From contig CALGGQ010000067.1 of the NCBI GenBank assembly GCA_937915775.1, forward strand, positions 1 to 6,070: a stretch of 6,070 nt of DNA, read 5' to 3'. Position numbers and translations under genes: made by a program. Below, in pieces: positions 1-5,790 of this stretch. Position 1 is the stretch's first letter. Each line of letters opens with the position of its first letter. The stretch is from an uncultured Clostridia bacterium. Lineage in GTDB: Bacteria > Bacillota > Clostridia > Oscillospirales > Acutalibacteraceae. Below the pieces are notes generated by a model that saw only the letters and a list, made by a program, of their open reading frames with translations, was not told the origin of the DNA and did no database searches.

Positions 1-1
1 G

Positions 2-2641
2 CTTGCCTCTATGGGGCTTGCCGTGCTTTGCTTCGGCTTTGTCTATGTGGTATATCAGCTGTTTCCGTTTGGTGATAAAACGGTGCTGCGTATGGATTTA
101 TACCATCAGTACGGTCCGCTGTTTTCCGAGCTATACGACAGAGTTTTTCAGCATAAGAGCTTCTTCTATTCCTGGTATGCCGGCGGCGGAACCGGCTTTC
201 TCGGCAACTATTTTAACTATCTTTCCTCTCCGCTGAGCTTTATTGTATTACTGTTTGACCGAAAGGATATGCCGCTCGCCATTACGACAATGGTCGCGGT
301 GAAGGGCATTCTGGCGGCTGCAGCGTTTACCGCCTATCTGAAGCTCAGCCAAAAGCGCCATTCTCTCGTCACTGCCGCCTTCGGCGTGTTCTATGCGTTT
401 TGCGCTTACTTTTTGGCGTATTATTGGAACATCATGTGGATTGACGGCATGATTCTGCTGCCGTTCGTTATCCTCGGTATTGAGAAAATGATTGACCAGG
501 GCAAGCCCCTGTGCTACATCGTCAGCCTTTGCGTGCTGCTCTATGCCACCTATTATATCGGTTATATGACCTGTATTTTTTCCGTGTTCTACTTCCTCGC
601 CTATTACTTTATGAAGCACGGTATCGGCGACAAGGTGAACACAGCGTTGGTGACGGAAAAGCGCTATTCCTTAAAAAAGGTGACGAACCTCAAGTTTATC
701 AACAGAGGGTTACTGTTTGCCGGTGCTTCCCTGCTGGCTGCGGCGCTGTGCGCCGTAACGCTGCTGCCGGTTTACTTCATCCTGCAGCAGAGCTCCGCCA
801 CCTCCGACTCTTTCCCGAAGAGCTTCACGAGCTATTTTGATATTCTCAATCTGCTGACCTCGCACCTGGCAGCGCTGGAAACGACGATTCGCTCCTCGGG
901 CGATGACGTTCTGCCGAATATCTATTGCAGCGTGCTGAGCCTGCTGCTCCTGCCGTTGTATTTCGCCAACCCGAAGATTAAAATCAGAGAAAAAGCGCTC
1001 TATCTGCTGCTGATTCTGGTGATGGTATTCAGCTTTGAGAACAACTGGGCCAACTTCATCTGGCACGCTTTCCATTTCCCGAACGATTTACCCTACCGCT
1101 TCTCGTTTATGTATTCCTTTATCATCCTGGCAGTGGCATTCAGAGGGCTTATGTATATTCGGTATATCAAGTATCGGGATATTGCCTTTGTGGGAATGAT
1201 ATGGCTGTTTGCCGTCATCATCATGCAGAAATTCCAGACGACAAAGATGAGCGAATTCACCATCTACGTCAACCTGGCGCTGATTATTGTCTGGACAGGC
1301 GTGCTGCTGTTAATCCAGAAAAACAAGCTCGGTAAAGTAATACTGAGCCTGACCGTATTTGCCGTCGCCTTTTGCGAGGTGATTATCGGCGACACCAATT
1401 CCTATGTTTTCTCGCAGAATTACAGCAATTACACCGAGCATTACGACGCTTATACCGAAGCAATAAATAACACTTATCAACAGGATAAGGACGATTTTTA
1501 CCGTCTGGAGCTGACGGAGCTGGACACCAGAATGGACCCGTCGCTGTACGGCTACACGGGTATGTCCATCTTCTCCTCGATGGCATACGAACAGTATTCG
1601 CGCAATCAGTATTCGCTCGGTATGTTCTCCAACCGTATCAATTCCTACACCTACCACACGCAGACGCCGGTGTACAACCTGATGTTCAGTCTCAAATACC
1701 TACTGAAAACGGAGGGCTCGCTCGCTTTATCCGAAGATTTCTACCGGGAAATCGGGCAGACCGAGGATGAAACCGTCACGGTATATCAAAACCGCTATCA
1801 CCTGCCGATAGCCTATGTTGTCAAGGACAAAATAGAGGACTGGGAAATCATCGAGGATAACCCGTTCCTGCAGCAGGAGGATTTCTTTGAGGCGGCAACA
1901 GGCTCCTCCGACGTTTTTGTTCCCGTCAGCTATATCAACACGGAATTCTCGCAGGCAAACGGCGAGCCCGTCTCCGAAAACGGAACCTATTACTTTACGA
2001 AAGATGAGGGCGTTACCTCCGGCGCGATTGACATCAGTATTGAAACCGTAAACGACAGTAATCTGTTCGTTTATATCACCTCTCCGAAAATCACCAACGT
2101 CAATTATTACTGGCAGGACGAGCAGAAAAACACCTTCCATAACATCAAGGAGCCGTATATTCTTGACCTCGGTAAGCACGAAGCCGGTGAGACCGTGCGT
2201 ATTTCGCTGGATACCGGCAGCGCCGAAACGGAGAACTCGTACTTTGAAATCTATGCTTATAATATTGATAAAGACGTATTGGAAGCCGGTTACGATATTC
2301 TGAACAGCGGCGCGCTGCACCTGACAAAATGGAGCGAAACCAAGCTGGAGGGCACATTGAATGCGGGCTACAGCGGTATTCTTTACACTTCTATCCCCTA
2401 CGATGACGGCTGGCACATTTATATTGACGGTGAGGAAGCAGATACCTATCTGCTCTCCGATGCACAGCTTGCCTGCGATATTACGGAGGGCGAGCATGAG
2501 GTAGTGCTGCGCTTTGTGCCGAACGGTCTTTACTACGGCGCTGCGATAACGGCTGCGGCATGGGTGGTGTGTATCGGCTGGCTGATAGCGCACCTGCGCC
2601 GGAAAAAGAAAACGCCGTCGGATTTTGTTGAAACTGTCTAA
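2..2641 (+). CDS. YfhO-family multi-spanning membrane protein (5' partial)
   Basis: The reading frame is open from the window edge to the TAA at 2639-2641. About 879 residues are visible. The ATG at 11 has no ribosome binding site and would begin inside the first membrane helix, so the true start is upstream. Numbering from that ATG, residues 1-460 hold about a dozen hydrophobic segments. The first extracytoplasmic loop has the family-like FGDKTVLRMDLYHQY (20-34), followed by a GGGTGFLGN stretch (58-66). A soluble domain spans about 465-840, including SIPYDDGWHIYIDGEEADTY (794-813), the typical YfhO C-terminal motif. A final helix (842-861) is followed by RRKKK. In known Gram-positives, YfhO-type GT-C proteins act with undecaprenyl-phosphate sugar transferases to glycosylate lipoteichoic acid or other wall polymers outside the membrane. 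The substrate here cannot be told. No partner transferase gene is in view, and no strong terminator follows. Confidence 0.9.
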   Translation, partial: LASMGLAVLCFGFVYVVYQLFPFGDKTVLRMDLYHQYGPLFSELYDRVFQHKSFFYSWYAGGGTGFLGNYFNYLSSPLSFIVLLFDRKDMPLAITTMVAVKGILAAAAFTAYLKLSQKRHSLVTAAFGVFYAFCAYFLAYYWNIMWIDGMILLPFVILGIEKMIDQGKPLCYIVSLCVLLYATYYIGYMTCIFSVFYFLAYYFMKHGIGDKVNTALVTEKRYSLKKVTNLKFINRGLLFAGASLLAAALCAVTLLPVYFILQQSSATSDSFPKSFTSYFDILNLLTSHLAALETTIRSSGDDVLPNIYCSVLSLLLLPLYFANPKIKIREKALYLLLILVMVFSFENNWANFIWHAFHFPNDLPYRFSFMYSFIILAVAFRGLMYIRYIKYRDIAFVGMIWLFAVIIMQKFQTTKMSEFTIYVNLALIIVWTGVLLLIQKNKLGKVILSLTVFAVAFCEVIIGDTNSYVFSQNYSNYTEHYDAYTEAINNTYQQDKDDFYRLELTELDTRMDPSLYGYTGMSIFSSMAYEQYSRNQYSLGMFSNRINSYTYHTQTPVYNLMFSLKYLLKTEGSLALSEDFYREIGQTEDETVTVYQNRYHLPIAYVVKDKIEDWEIIEDNPFLQQEDFFEAATGSSDVFVPVSYINTEFSQANGEPVSENGTYYFTKDEGVTSGAIDISIETVNDSNLFVYITSPKITNVNYYWQDEQKNTFHNIKEPYILDLGKHEAGETVRISLDTGSAETENSYFEIYAYNIDKDVLEAGYDILNSGALHLTKWSETKLEGTLNAGYSGILYTSIPYDDGWHIYIDGEEADTYLLSDAQLACDITEGEHEVVLRFVPNGLYYGAAITAAAWVVCIGWLIAHLRRKKKTPSDFVETV

Positions 2642-2693
2642 AATTGCGACTTGTTTTTCTCAAATTATTTATGATTAAAATCGCGGTTTAAGG

Positions 2694-2723
2694 TTTACTT
2701 TAGGCTCGGTTTTATTGTAAAAT
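2694..2723 (+). promoter_or_regulatory. Candidate sigma-A promoter for the PRPP synthetase gene
   Basis: TTTACT (2694-2699) and TAAAAT (2718-2723) are spaced 18 bp apart. They match the sigma-A -35 (TTGACA) at 4 of 6 and the -10 (TATAAT) at 5 of 6. Transcription would begin near 2730, about 45 nt before the start codon. The -10 lies within an AT-only inverted repeat (TTTTATT 2710-2716, AATAAAA 2721-2727), which is probably a by-product of the AT-rich promoter. The upstream gene ends at 2641 and no better promoter is visible in the 132-bp gap. Confidence 0.5.
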
Positions 2724-2773
2724 AAAATTGATAGGTGAATGCTTATTATCCCATTGGTGAGAGGAGAATCAAA

Positions 2774-3961
2774 ATGCCAAGAATTACAGCACAAGAGGTA
2801 CAAACCATCCCGTACGGTCCGCTTGGAATCATCGCCCTTCCCGGCTGCGAAAAGCTCGCGGAAAAGATTGATTCCTACATCGTCAAGTGGCGCCAGGAGC
2901 AGGCGGAGGAGCATAAGAATACGATTGCGTTTTACGGTTATCAGCGCGATACGTATATGATTAGCAATTCCGTCGTCCGTTTCGGCTCCGGTGAGGGTAA
3001 GGTCGTAATTAACGACACCATCCGCGGCTATGATTTATACATTGTTGCCGACTGCTTCAACTACTCCGTTACCTACAATATGTACGGTATGGAGGTGCCG
3101 AAATCGCCCGACGACCATTTTGCAGACTTAAAGAGAGTGATTTCCGCCGCGTCGAGCAAGGCGAAGCGCATCAACGTTATTATGCCGATGCTTTACGAAG
3201 GCAGACAGCACAAGCGTTCCTCCCGTGAATCGCTTGACTGCGCGATGGCGCTGCAGGAGCTGACCTCACTCGGCGTTGAAAACATCATCACGATTGACGC
3301 GCACGACAAGCGTGTGCAAAACGCTATTCCGCACCGTTCCTTTGAGAACGTAATGCCGGCGTATCAGCAGATTAAGGCTATCGTCAATTCCATTGATAAT
3401 TTACAGGTTGACCCCGACCACCTGCTCATCATCTCCCCGGACGAGGGCGCTATGCACCGTGCGATTTATTTCGCCTCTCAGCTGGGAGTTAATCTTGGCA
3501 TGTTCTATAAAAGACGCGACTACACGCGCGTTGTGAACGGCAGAAACCCGATTGTCGCTCATCAGTACCTCGGTGAGGACGTTACCGGCAAGGATATCAT
3601 CATTGTTGACGACATGATTTCCTCCGGCGATTCGATGCTGGATGTGGCAAGTAAGCTCAAGGAGCTCGGCGCCAGAAGAATCATCATCTGCTGTTCATTC
3701 GGTCTGTTCTGCAACGGTCTTGACGTTTTTGACAAGGCATTTGCAGACGGCGTATTTTCGAGAGTATTCACCACCAACGGAATCTATCAGTCGCCTGAGC
3801 TGCTGAACCGCGAGTGGTATGAAAGTGTGGAGCTTTCCAAGTACTTAGCTTATTTCATTGATACAATTAACCACGATTTATCCGTATCCTCTCTCCTCGA
3901 TTCCTCCGGGAAAATCAATAAATTACTGACTGACAAAGGACTGAAACACAATGAAGGTTAA
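2774..3961 (+). CDS. prs: Ribose-phosphate pyrophosphokinase (PRPP synthetase), long clostridial form
   Basis: The enzyme transfers pyrophosphate from ATP to ribose 5-phosphate, giving PRPP for purine, pyrimidine, histidine, tryptophan and NAD synthesis in the cytoplasm. The ATG at 2774 is preceded by GAGAGGAG (2759-2766) with a 7-nt spacer. An in-frame GTG at 2735 has no such site. The 395 residues show the PRPP synthetase order: FGSGEGKVVINDTIRGYD (70-87, equivalent to FSDGE...RG.D), GRQHKR (143-148, ATP-site RQDRK equivalent), IDAHD (174-178, DLHA equivalent), SPDEG (221-225), YKRRD (245-249, catalytic loop) and VDDMISSGDS (278-287, PRPP loop). The usual bacterial enzyme is about 315 residues. 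The extra length lies before residue 70 and after VSSLL (371-375). The PRPP loop has SSGDS where the classical one has DTAGT. A divergent, possibly differently regulated PRPP synthetase is the best reading. A PRTase-like paralogue is a less likely alternative. Confidence 0.88.
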   Translation: MPRITAQEVQTIPYGPLGIIALPGCEKLAEKIDSYIVKWRQEQAEEHKNTIAFYGYQRDTYMISNSVVRFGSGEGKVVINDTIRGYDLYIVADCFNYSVTYNMYGMEVPKSPDDHFADLKRVISAASSKAKRINVIMPMLYEGRQHKRSSRESLDCAMALQELTSLGVENIITIDAHDKRVQNAIPHRSFENVMPAYQQIKAIVNSIDNLQVDPDHLLIISPDEGAMHRAIYFASQLGVNLGMFYKRRDYTRVVNGRNPIVAHQYLGEDVTGKDIIIVDDMISSGDSMLDVASKLKELGARRIIICCSFGLFCNGLDVFDKAFADGVFSRVFTTNGIYQSPELLNREWYESVELSKYLAYFIDTINHDLSVSSLLDSSGKINKLLTDKGLKHNEG

Positions 3962-4577
3962 AAAATTATCGAAGGCGCAAATTATTATCGCTATCGTTCT
4001 GATTGTGGTGCTGATTATTGCTATCCCGACCGTCATTTATTGCACCAAAAATAAGGAAACACCCGTTCAGATGGTGCAGACGATTTTTAACGACAACAAG
4101 AAGTTAATCGGCAAATGGCAGGACGACAGCGGATTGCTCGGCTACGAATTTAAAGAGGAAGGCGTTTACGACAGCTACATCAGCAATTTCAATTTCACCG
4201 GCAAATATACGGCGGCAAACAAAAAGCTGACGCTGAAAAACACCAAGACGAACGGCACCGTCGTTTATGCCTATGAGGTTAAGGGCGACGAGCTGACGCT
4301 GACACTGCTGGAAACCAACGGTCAGGCGCCTACCAATCAGGAGGAGGTTCACACCTTTAAGAAGGTGGACGAATTCAACTTCAAGACGATTACCGACGCG
4401 ATTCAGGAGCTGGCTGACCAGTTCGGTATCAGCTCTGAGGACGATACTGAGGAAGAAAACGCAGAAGCCACCTCCGACGCAGAAGATGAGGACACCTCTG
4501 AGGAAGCAACCGAGGAGGAAACCGAGGAAGCGACCGAAGAGGAAACGGAAGAAGCAACCGAGGAAGACGAAGATTAA
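3951..4577 (+). CDS. Membrane-anchored DUF5640/lipocalin-like protein with acidic repeat tail
   Basis: This 208-residue protein has a short basic N-terminus (KVKKLSK), one membrane helix at about 10-30 and then an extracytoplasmic part. Residues about 50-138 read LIGKWQDD...YEFKEEGVYDS...GKYTAANKKLTL...YEVKGDELTLTL, the strand pattern of small lipocalin-like domains such as DUF5640 in Firmicutes. From about 161 to the end it is almost all Glu, Asp, Thr and Ala, with three copies of EEATEEET or a close variant (184-206). The single Cys (31) directly follows the helix but is not in a clear lipobox. The start overlaps the prs stop by 11 bp. AAAGGA (3935-3940) lies 10 nt upstream, so the two genes are probably co-transcribed and translationally coupled. 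A strong terminator follows. The function is unknown, and a link to PRPP metabolism is not supported beyond position. Confidence 0.85.
   Translation: MKVKKLSKAQIIIAIVLIVVLIIAIPTVIYCTKNKETPVQMVQTIFNDNKKLIGKWQDDSGLLGYEFKEEGVYDSYISNFNFTGKYTAANKKLTLKNTKTNGTVVYAYEVKGDELTLTLLETNGQAPTNQEEVHTFKKVDEFNFKTITDAIQELADQFGISSEDDTEEENAEATSDAEDEDTSEEATEEETEEATEEETEEATEEDED
4500..4571 (+). repeat. Three tandem 24-bp units encoding EEATEEET
   Basis: The units are 4500-4523, 4524-4547 and 4548-4571. Units 1 and 2 encode EEATEEET. The third encodes EEATEEDE as it runs into the stop. Synonymous differences (GAG/GAA, GCA/GCG, ACC/ACG) separate the units, so the array is not a very fresh duplication, but it could still change copy number by slippage. 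Confidence 0.85.
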
Positions 4578-4583
4578 TACAAG

Positions 4584-4626
4584 TTATGCCGCATTGGATA
4601 TCACACCAACGCGGCATAATTTTTTT
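4584..4626 (+). terminator. Strong rho-independent terminator of the prs unit
   Basis: TTATGCCGC (4584-4592) pairs perfectly with GCGGCATAA (4611-4619). After one mismatch the stem continues as TTGG (4594-4597) with CCAA (4606-4609), leaving an 8-nt loop. A run of seven T residues (4620-4626) follows at once. It starts 6 bp after the stop codon of the acidic-tail protein. The opposite strand lacks a T-run, so it appears to work in one direction only. Confidence 0.92.
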
Positions 4627-4666
4627 GCTTTCACATATGAATTACCAAAAGGAGTCGTTCATATGA
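4586..4666 (+). CDS. Possible small upstream ORF (26 codons) overlapping the spoIIID start
   Basis: A frame opens at ATG 4586, 8 nt after the stop of the acidic-tail gene, and closes with TGA at 4664-4666. It forms an ATGA overlap with the spoIIID start codon (4663). The peptide begins MPHWISHQRG and ends NYQKESFI, with no recognised domain. There is no good Shine-Dalgarno sequence, so translation would need re-initiation after the upstream stop or use of a weak site. A second in-frame ATG at 4637 gives 9 codons and also lacks a ribosome binding site. In Bacillus subtilis, spoIIID translation is reported to depend on a small upstream ORF, usd, so the arrangement is suggestive. An open frame of this length can also arise by chance. 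Its start lies within the terminator stem, so only read-through transcripts would carry all of it. Confidence 0.25.
   Translation: MPHWISHQRGIIFLLSHMNYQKESFI
4614..4641 (+). promoter_or_regulatory. Weak candidate sigma-E-type promoter for spoIIID
   Basis: GCATAAT (4614-4620) agrees with the sigma-E -35 pattern KMATATT at 6 of 7 positions. Thirteen bases later, CATATGAA (4634-4641) agrees with the -10 pattern CATACAHT at about 5 of 8. spoIIID is a sigma-E gene in Bacillus, and little other room exists after the terminator. Against it, transcription would start near 4648, inside the Shine-Dalgarno sequence, so a promoter further upstream or read-through is as likely. Confidence 0.2.
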
Positions 4667-4670
4667 AAGC
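4627..4670 (+). promoter_or_regulatory. Imperfect inverted repeat enclosing the spoIIID ribosome binding site and start codon
   Basis: GCTTTCA (4627-4633) pairs with TGAAAGC (4664-4670). After a 2-nt bulge (CA, 4634-4635), TATGAA (4636-4641) pairs with TTCATA (4658-4663). The 13 pairs enclose a loop (about 4642-4657) that contains AAAAGGAG (4647-4654), 8 nt before the start codon. The ATG (4663-4665) itself lies in the right arm. The right arm also contains the perfect 10-bp palindrome TTCATATGAA (4658-4667), and CATATGAA recurs directly at 4634 and 4660. It may work as RNA structure limiting initiation or as a DNA operator. Neither role is proven. Confidence 0.5.
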
Positions 4671-4920
4671 AAATGTCGATAAAAGATGTATTGAGCTCGG
4701 TCACTATATTTACGAAAATAAAGCAACTGTCAGAAAAGCGGCGGAGGTATTCGGCGTAAGCAAATCCACCGTACATATTGATGTCACCAAGCGTTTATCC
4801 GCCATTGCGCCGTCGTTGGCGGAGCAGGTTGACACAGTATTGCAGCAAAACAAGGCGGAGCGACATATCCGCGGCGGTATTGCTACGAAAGAAAAATATC
4901 TCAGTCTGAAAAATGATTGA
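4663..4920 (+). CDS. spoIIID: Sporulation transcription factor SpoIIID
   Basis: SpoIIID is the small DNA-binding regulator that, after sigma-E is active in the mother cell, represses and activates sporulation genes and leads to sigma-K-stage expression. The 85 residues fit the family (93 in Bacillus subtilis, from memory). A helix-turn-helix lies at about 22-43, with the hallmark FGVSKSTVH (30-38), matching the Bacillus protein exactly there. The basic C-terminal segment ERHIRGGIATKEKY (66-79) corresponds to IRHLRGGEATKLKY, which helps bind DNA. The start at ATG 4663 is preceded by AAAAGGAG with an 8-nt spacer. The frame is open well upstream, but that part only reads the acidic tail of the previous gene out of frame. 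The gene follows a strong terminator, so it needs its own promoter or regulated read-through. The organism is therefore probably able to sporulate. Confidence 0.95.
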   Translation: MKANVDKRCIELGHYIYENKATVRKAAEVFGVSKSTVHIDVTKRLSAIAPSLAEQVDTVLQQNKAERHIRGGIATKEKYLSLKND

Positions 4921-4945
4921 TATTATACAGAATATCTGGTAAAAT
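4917..4945 (+). promoter_or_regulatory. Sigma-A promoter with extended -10 for proC
   Basis: TTGATA (4917-4922, 5 of 6 to TTGACA) and TAAAAT (4940-4945, 5 of 6 to TATAAT) are 17 bp apart. TGG directly before the -10 gives an extended -10 element. The -35 overlaps the TGA stop of spoIIID (4918-4920). Transcription should begin near 4952, leaving a leader of about 20 nt that contains the ribosome binding site AGAGGTGAT (4960-4968). proC can thus be expressed in growing cells independently of the sporulation gene. Confidence 0.75.
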
Positions 4946-4971
4946 ATAAAGGAAATAAAAGAGGTGATGAA

Positions 4972-5775
4972 ATGAAACTTGGCTTTATCGGCTGCGGTAA
5001 TATGGCAAGCGCTATTATTGAGGGCATTATTAAAAGCAAGGTAATAGCCCCCGATGCAATCTATGTTTATGATGTGAATCCATATGCCACCGAAGCCATC
5101 AAGGAAAAGTACCCTGTTAATATCATGAGCGACGAACGTGAAACGGTACGGATAAGCGACGCCGTTATTCTGGCAGTCAAGCCGAATGTGATTGGCAAAG
5201 TGCTTGACAAAATCAATGCCGCCCTATCGGAAAGTGATACGCTGCTCATCTCCATTGCAGCAGGCAAAACGCTCGCATTTTTGCGTGACGGGCTGACGCA
5301 TGATAACAGAATCATTCGCGTTATGCCGAATATCAATGCAACGGTGGGCGAAGCGATCAGCGCTTACACGGCTAACGAGCGTGCAACCGACGGGGACAAG
5401 CAGCTGTGCGAGCTGATTTTCTCAGGCGTCGGCAAGGCTTTATACATCAACGAAAAATACTTTCCCGTCTTTGGTGTCATCGGCGGCTGCGCTCCTGCGT
5501 TTTCCTATATGTTTATTGACGCGCTGGCAAGAGCGGGCGTCAAAAACGGGATGGACAAGGATACAGCGCTGCTGGTAGCGGCACAGACGGTGTACGGCAG
5601 TGCCAAAATGATTATGGAGGCAATGCCTGACGAGCACCCATGGGAGTTGATTGACAAGGTCTGTTCTCCCGGCGGTACGACGATTGAGGGCGTCACTTCC
5701 CTTCAGGCTGACGGCTTTGAAGCCGCCGTCAACAATGCAGTCAACAAGGCGCTTGAAAAAGACGCTAAATTATAA
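4972..5775 (+). CDS. proC: Pyrroline-5-carboxylate reductase
   Basis: The enzyme reduces 1-pyrroline-5-carboxylate to proline with NAD(P)H, the last step of proline synthesis, in the cytoplasm. The 267 residues match the family length. In order they show the Rossmann nucleotide loop GFIGCGNMASAI (4-15), AVKPN (68-72), SIAAGK (94-99), RVMPNINATVGEA (116-128), the dimer and active-site helix starting GGCAPAFSYMFIDALARAG (171-189), and the signature SPGGTTIEGV (232-241). The classical GSGPAY is GCAPAF here, a conservative variant. The start at ATG 4972 follows an almost perfect anti-16S sequence (AGAGGTGAT). It has its own promoter overlapping the end of spoIIID, and the next gene begins 15 bp after its stop, so the two probably share a transcript. 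No proA or proB is in view. Confidence 0.96.
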   Translation: MKLGFIGCGNMASAIIEGIIKSKVIAPDAIYVYDVNPYATEAIKEKYPVNIMSDERETVRISDAVILAVKPNVIGKVLDKINAALSESDTLLISIAAGKTLAFLRDGLTHDNRIIRVMPNINATVGEAISAYTANERATDGDKQLCELIFSGVGKALYINEKYFPVFGVIGGCAPAFSYMFIDALARAGVKNGMDKDTALLVAAQTVYGSAKMIMEAMPDEHPWELIDKVCSPGGTTIEGVTSLQADGFEAAVNNAVNKALEKDAKL

Positions 5776-5790
5776 AAAAGGAGAATAAAT

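Noticed and set aside
1727..2593. A 288-codon open frame on the - strand inside the YfhO-family gene
   Set aside because: It lies fully antisense to a clearly recognised gene, gives no recognisable protein family, and has no convincing ribosome binding site or neighbours on that strand. It is a shadow of the codon bias of the + strand gene.
2641..2689. Possible terminator of the YfhO-family gene: AAATTGCGA (2641-2649) pairing with TCGCGGTTT (2681-2689)
   Set aside because: The 9-bp stem includes two G-T pairs, encloses a 31-nt loop and is not followed by a T-run. It is too weak to call.
2710..2727. AT-only hairpin TTTTATT-GTAA-AATAAAA as terminator or regulatory stem
   Set aside because: It has no GC content and contains the candidate -10 of the prs promoter. 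It is best explained as AT-rich promoter sequence.
2735..2773. Earlier GTG start for the PRPP synthetase at 2735
   Set aside because: There is no Shine-Dalgarno sequence before 2735, while ATG 2774 has GAGAGGAG at ideal spacing. The extension would also contain the ribosome binding site.
4486..4662. N-terminal extension of spoIIID, frame open from 4486
   Set aside because: The extension reads the acidic repeat region in another frame (very Arg/Lys/Pro-rich) and then crosses the terminator. SpoIIID homology begins right after ATG 4663, which has a good ribosome binding site.
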